Source of the DNA: Alentia gelatinosa
Lineage: Eukaryota; Annelida; Polychaeta; Phyllodocida; Polynoidae
Length of the DNA stretch: 64,000 nucleotides
Direction of reading: 5' to 3'
Assembly: GCA_950022655.1 (NCBI GenBank)
Contig: OX465590.1
Location: 37,895,218 to 37,959,217, forward strand
Part shown: positions 63,419 through 64,000 of the stretch, piece after piece
Layout of the letters: the number at the start of each line of letters is the position of its first letter
Position numbering within the stretch: the stretch's first letter is position 1
Notes under the pieces: model-generated
Seen by the model: only the letters and a program-made list of their open reading frames with translations
Told to the model about the DNA's origin: nothing
Database searches by the model: none
Translations under genes and position numbers: made by a program

Positions 63419-63710
63419 AAGCCGGATGCCCATCTACCGATTTAGGGTTGAACGATTAGTTCCCAAATCGTATAGGAATCGGTCACCTCGCTAGATCCAC
63501 ACACTGATAAAATCAGTGTATGGTCCATTAATCGCTGGGGGAGGGCAAAAACCAAAGAAACCGAGTGTTCACTAATCGCTGGGTAGCCTTGCCTAGCTGT
63601 CCTACATCTACCGACTCTATTAGGATGGCTCGGCTGAGACAAATTACCCTCCGTTTGTCGCCGACAAACGTACATAAATGTTCCGAAATCGGTAGATGGG
63701 CATTGGGCTT
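63419..63710 (+). mobile_element. MITE family E copy 6
   Basis: It runs from AAGCCGGATGCCCATCTACC to GGTAGATGGGCATTGGGCTT. Compared with 56339-56656 it lacks about 25 bp around 63487 (the GTCGCAGGCAAATTACG part). Confidence 0.93.
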
Positions 63711-64000
63711 TAGTCTCTCTTTTTTACTCCTTGCTGAGGTGGTGGAGGCCTGTTTTCAGGCTCCAGTTGACACCGTCCTGTACGTACTGGACTTGGGCCG
63801 TCATCTCCCCGAGCAACTCTTCCCATTATGCGGCAACCTGCTCCGTCCATTATTATATACCTGTGCCAGTATATTACACAAATACCAACCTCTGCTAGGG
63901 TATTGGTATTAGATATATACCAGCAGAGTATGGTGGTATAAAATGATGTACCACCCTACTTTGAAAACACATTTTGATTGGCTGAAAAAAATAATCGCAC
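63711..64000. other. Non-coding end with a family G-like palindrome
   Basis: TTATATACCTGTGCCAGTAT near 63851 and ATATATACCAGCAG near 63913 recall family G. The end of the window truncates it. Confidence 0.4.

Overview
The window looks like intergenic or intronic DNA of an invertebrate animal, probably marine. Signs of a eukaryote are poly(A)-tailed LINE fragments, a Ty3/Gypsy-type LTR retrotransposon, many short inverted-repeat DNA transposons (MITEs), microsatellites, and no prokaryotic gene layout. I could not place it to a phylum. I found no convincing host gene, tRNA, rRNA or CRISPR array. Almost everything supportable is mobile DNA, much of it nested, and letters A-M below are working names for repeat families defined only from this window.

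Left part (1-38.4 kb): a LINE 3' end (2-442); a 5'-truncated LINE with an intact reverse-transcriptase ORF on the minus strand (2436-4984), inserted into a MITE; further LINE relics at 16.3-16.9, 17.1-18.0 and 19.1-19.4 kb. MITE families include the ACCGATTT family (E, six copies in the whole window), the GTTGCTCC family (D), the TTTCCATTGGCC family (C), the TCCACCWAC foldback group (I, K and relatives), a palindromic MITE with a 10-bp phased RCG array (15261-15581), and a CACTG-ended element with a matching empty site (21348-22504). Tandem repeats (20, 121 and about 300 bp units) and microsatellites are also present.

Central part (38.4-51.5 kb): a complete 12,272-bp Ty3/Gypsy-type retrotransposon on the minus strand (38597-50868). 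It has 531/529-bp LTRs, a 4-bp GTAT target duplication, a tRNA-His-like primer binding site and a purine tract. In transcription order it carries gag, protease, RT, RNase H, integrase, then an extra downstream gene region (170-aa and 885-aa frames, same frame, one TAG between them) unlike a standard gag-pol element. The LTRs differ at only a few positions, yet gag and pol are broken in several places while the 885-aa frame is open. The element sits inside the first of two tandem copies of a roughly 380-bp repeat.

Right part (51.5-64 kb): more foldback MITEs, including ones with 10-bp spaced CGAC motifs; minus-strand copies of the F repeat; a 73-bp tandem array of small hairpins (58011-58720) within a larger inverted-ended element that itself contains another MITE; a second copy of the 16-kb LINE 3' end (about 61.0-61.7 kb); a 32-bp minisatellite; and a last copy of family E.

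The best candidates for something undescribed are the accessory gene region of the Gypsy element with its possible env-like splice sites or internal promoter, and the group of MITEs that share a TCCACCWAC end and CG-containing motifs spaced near one DNA helical turn.
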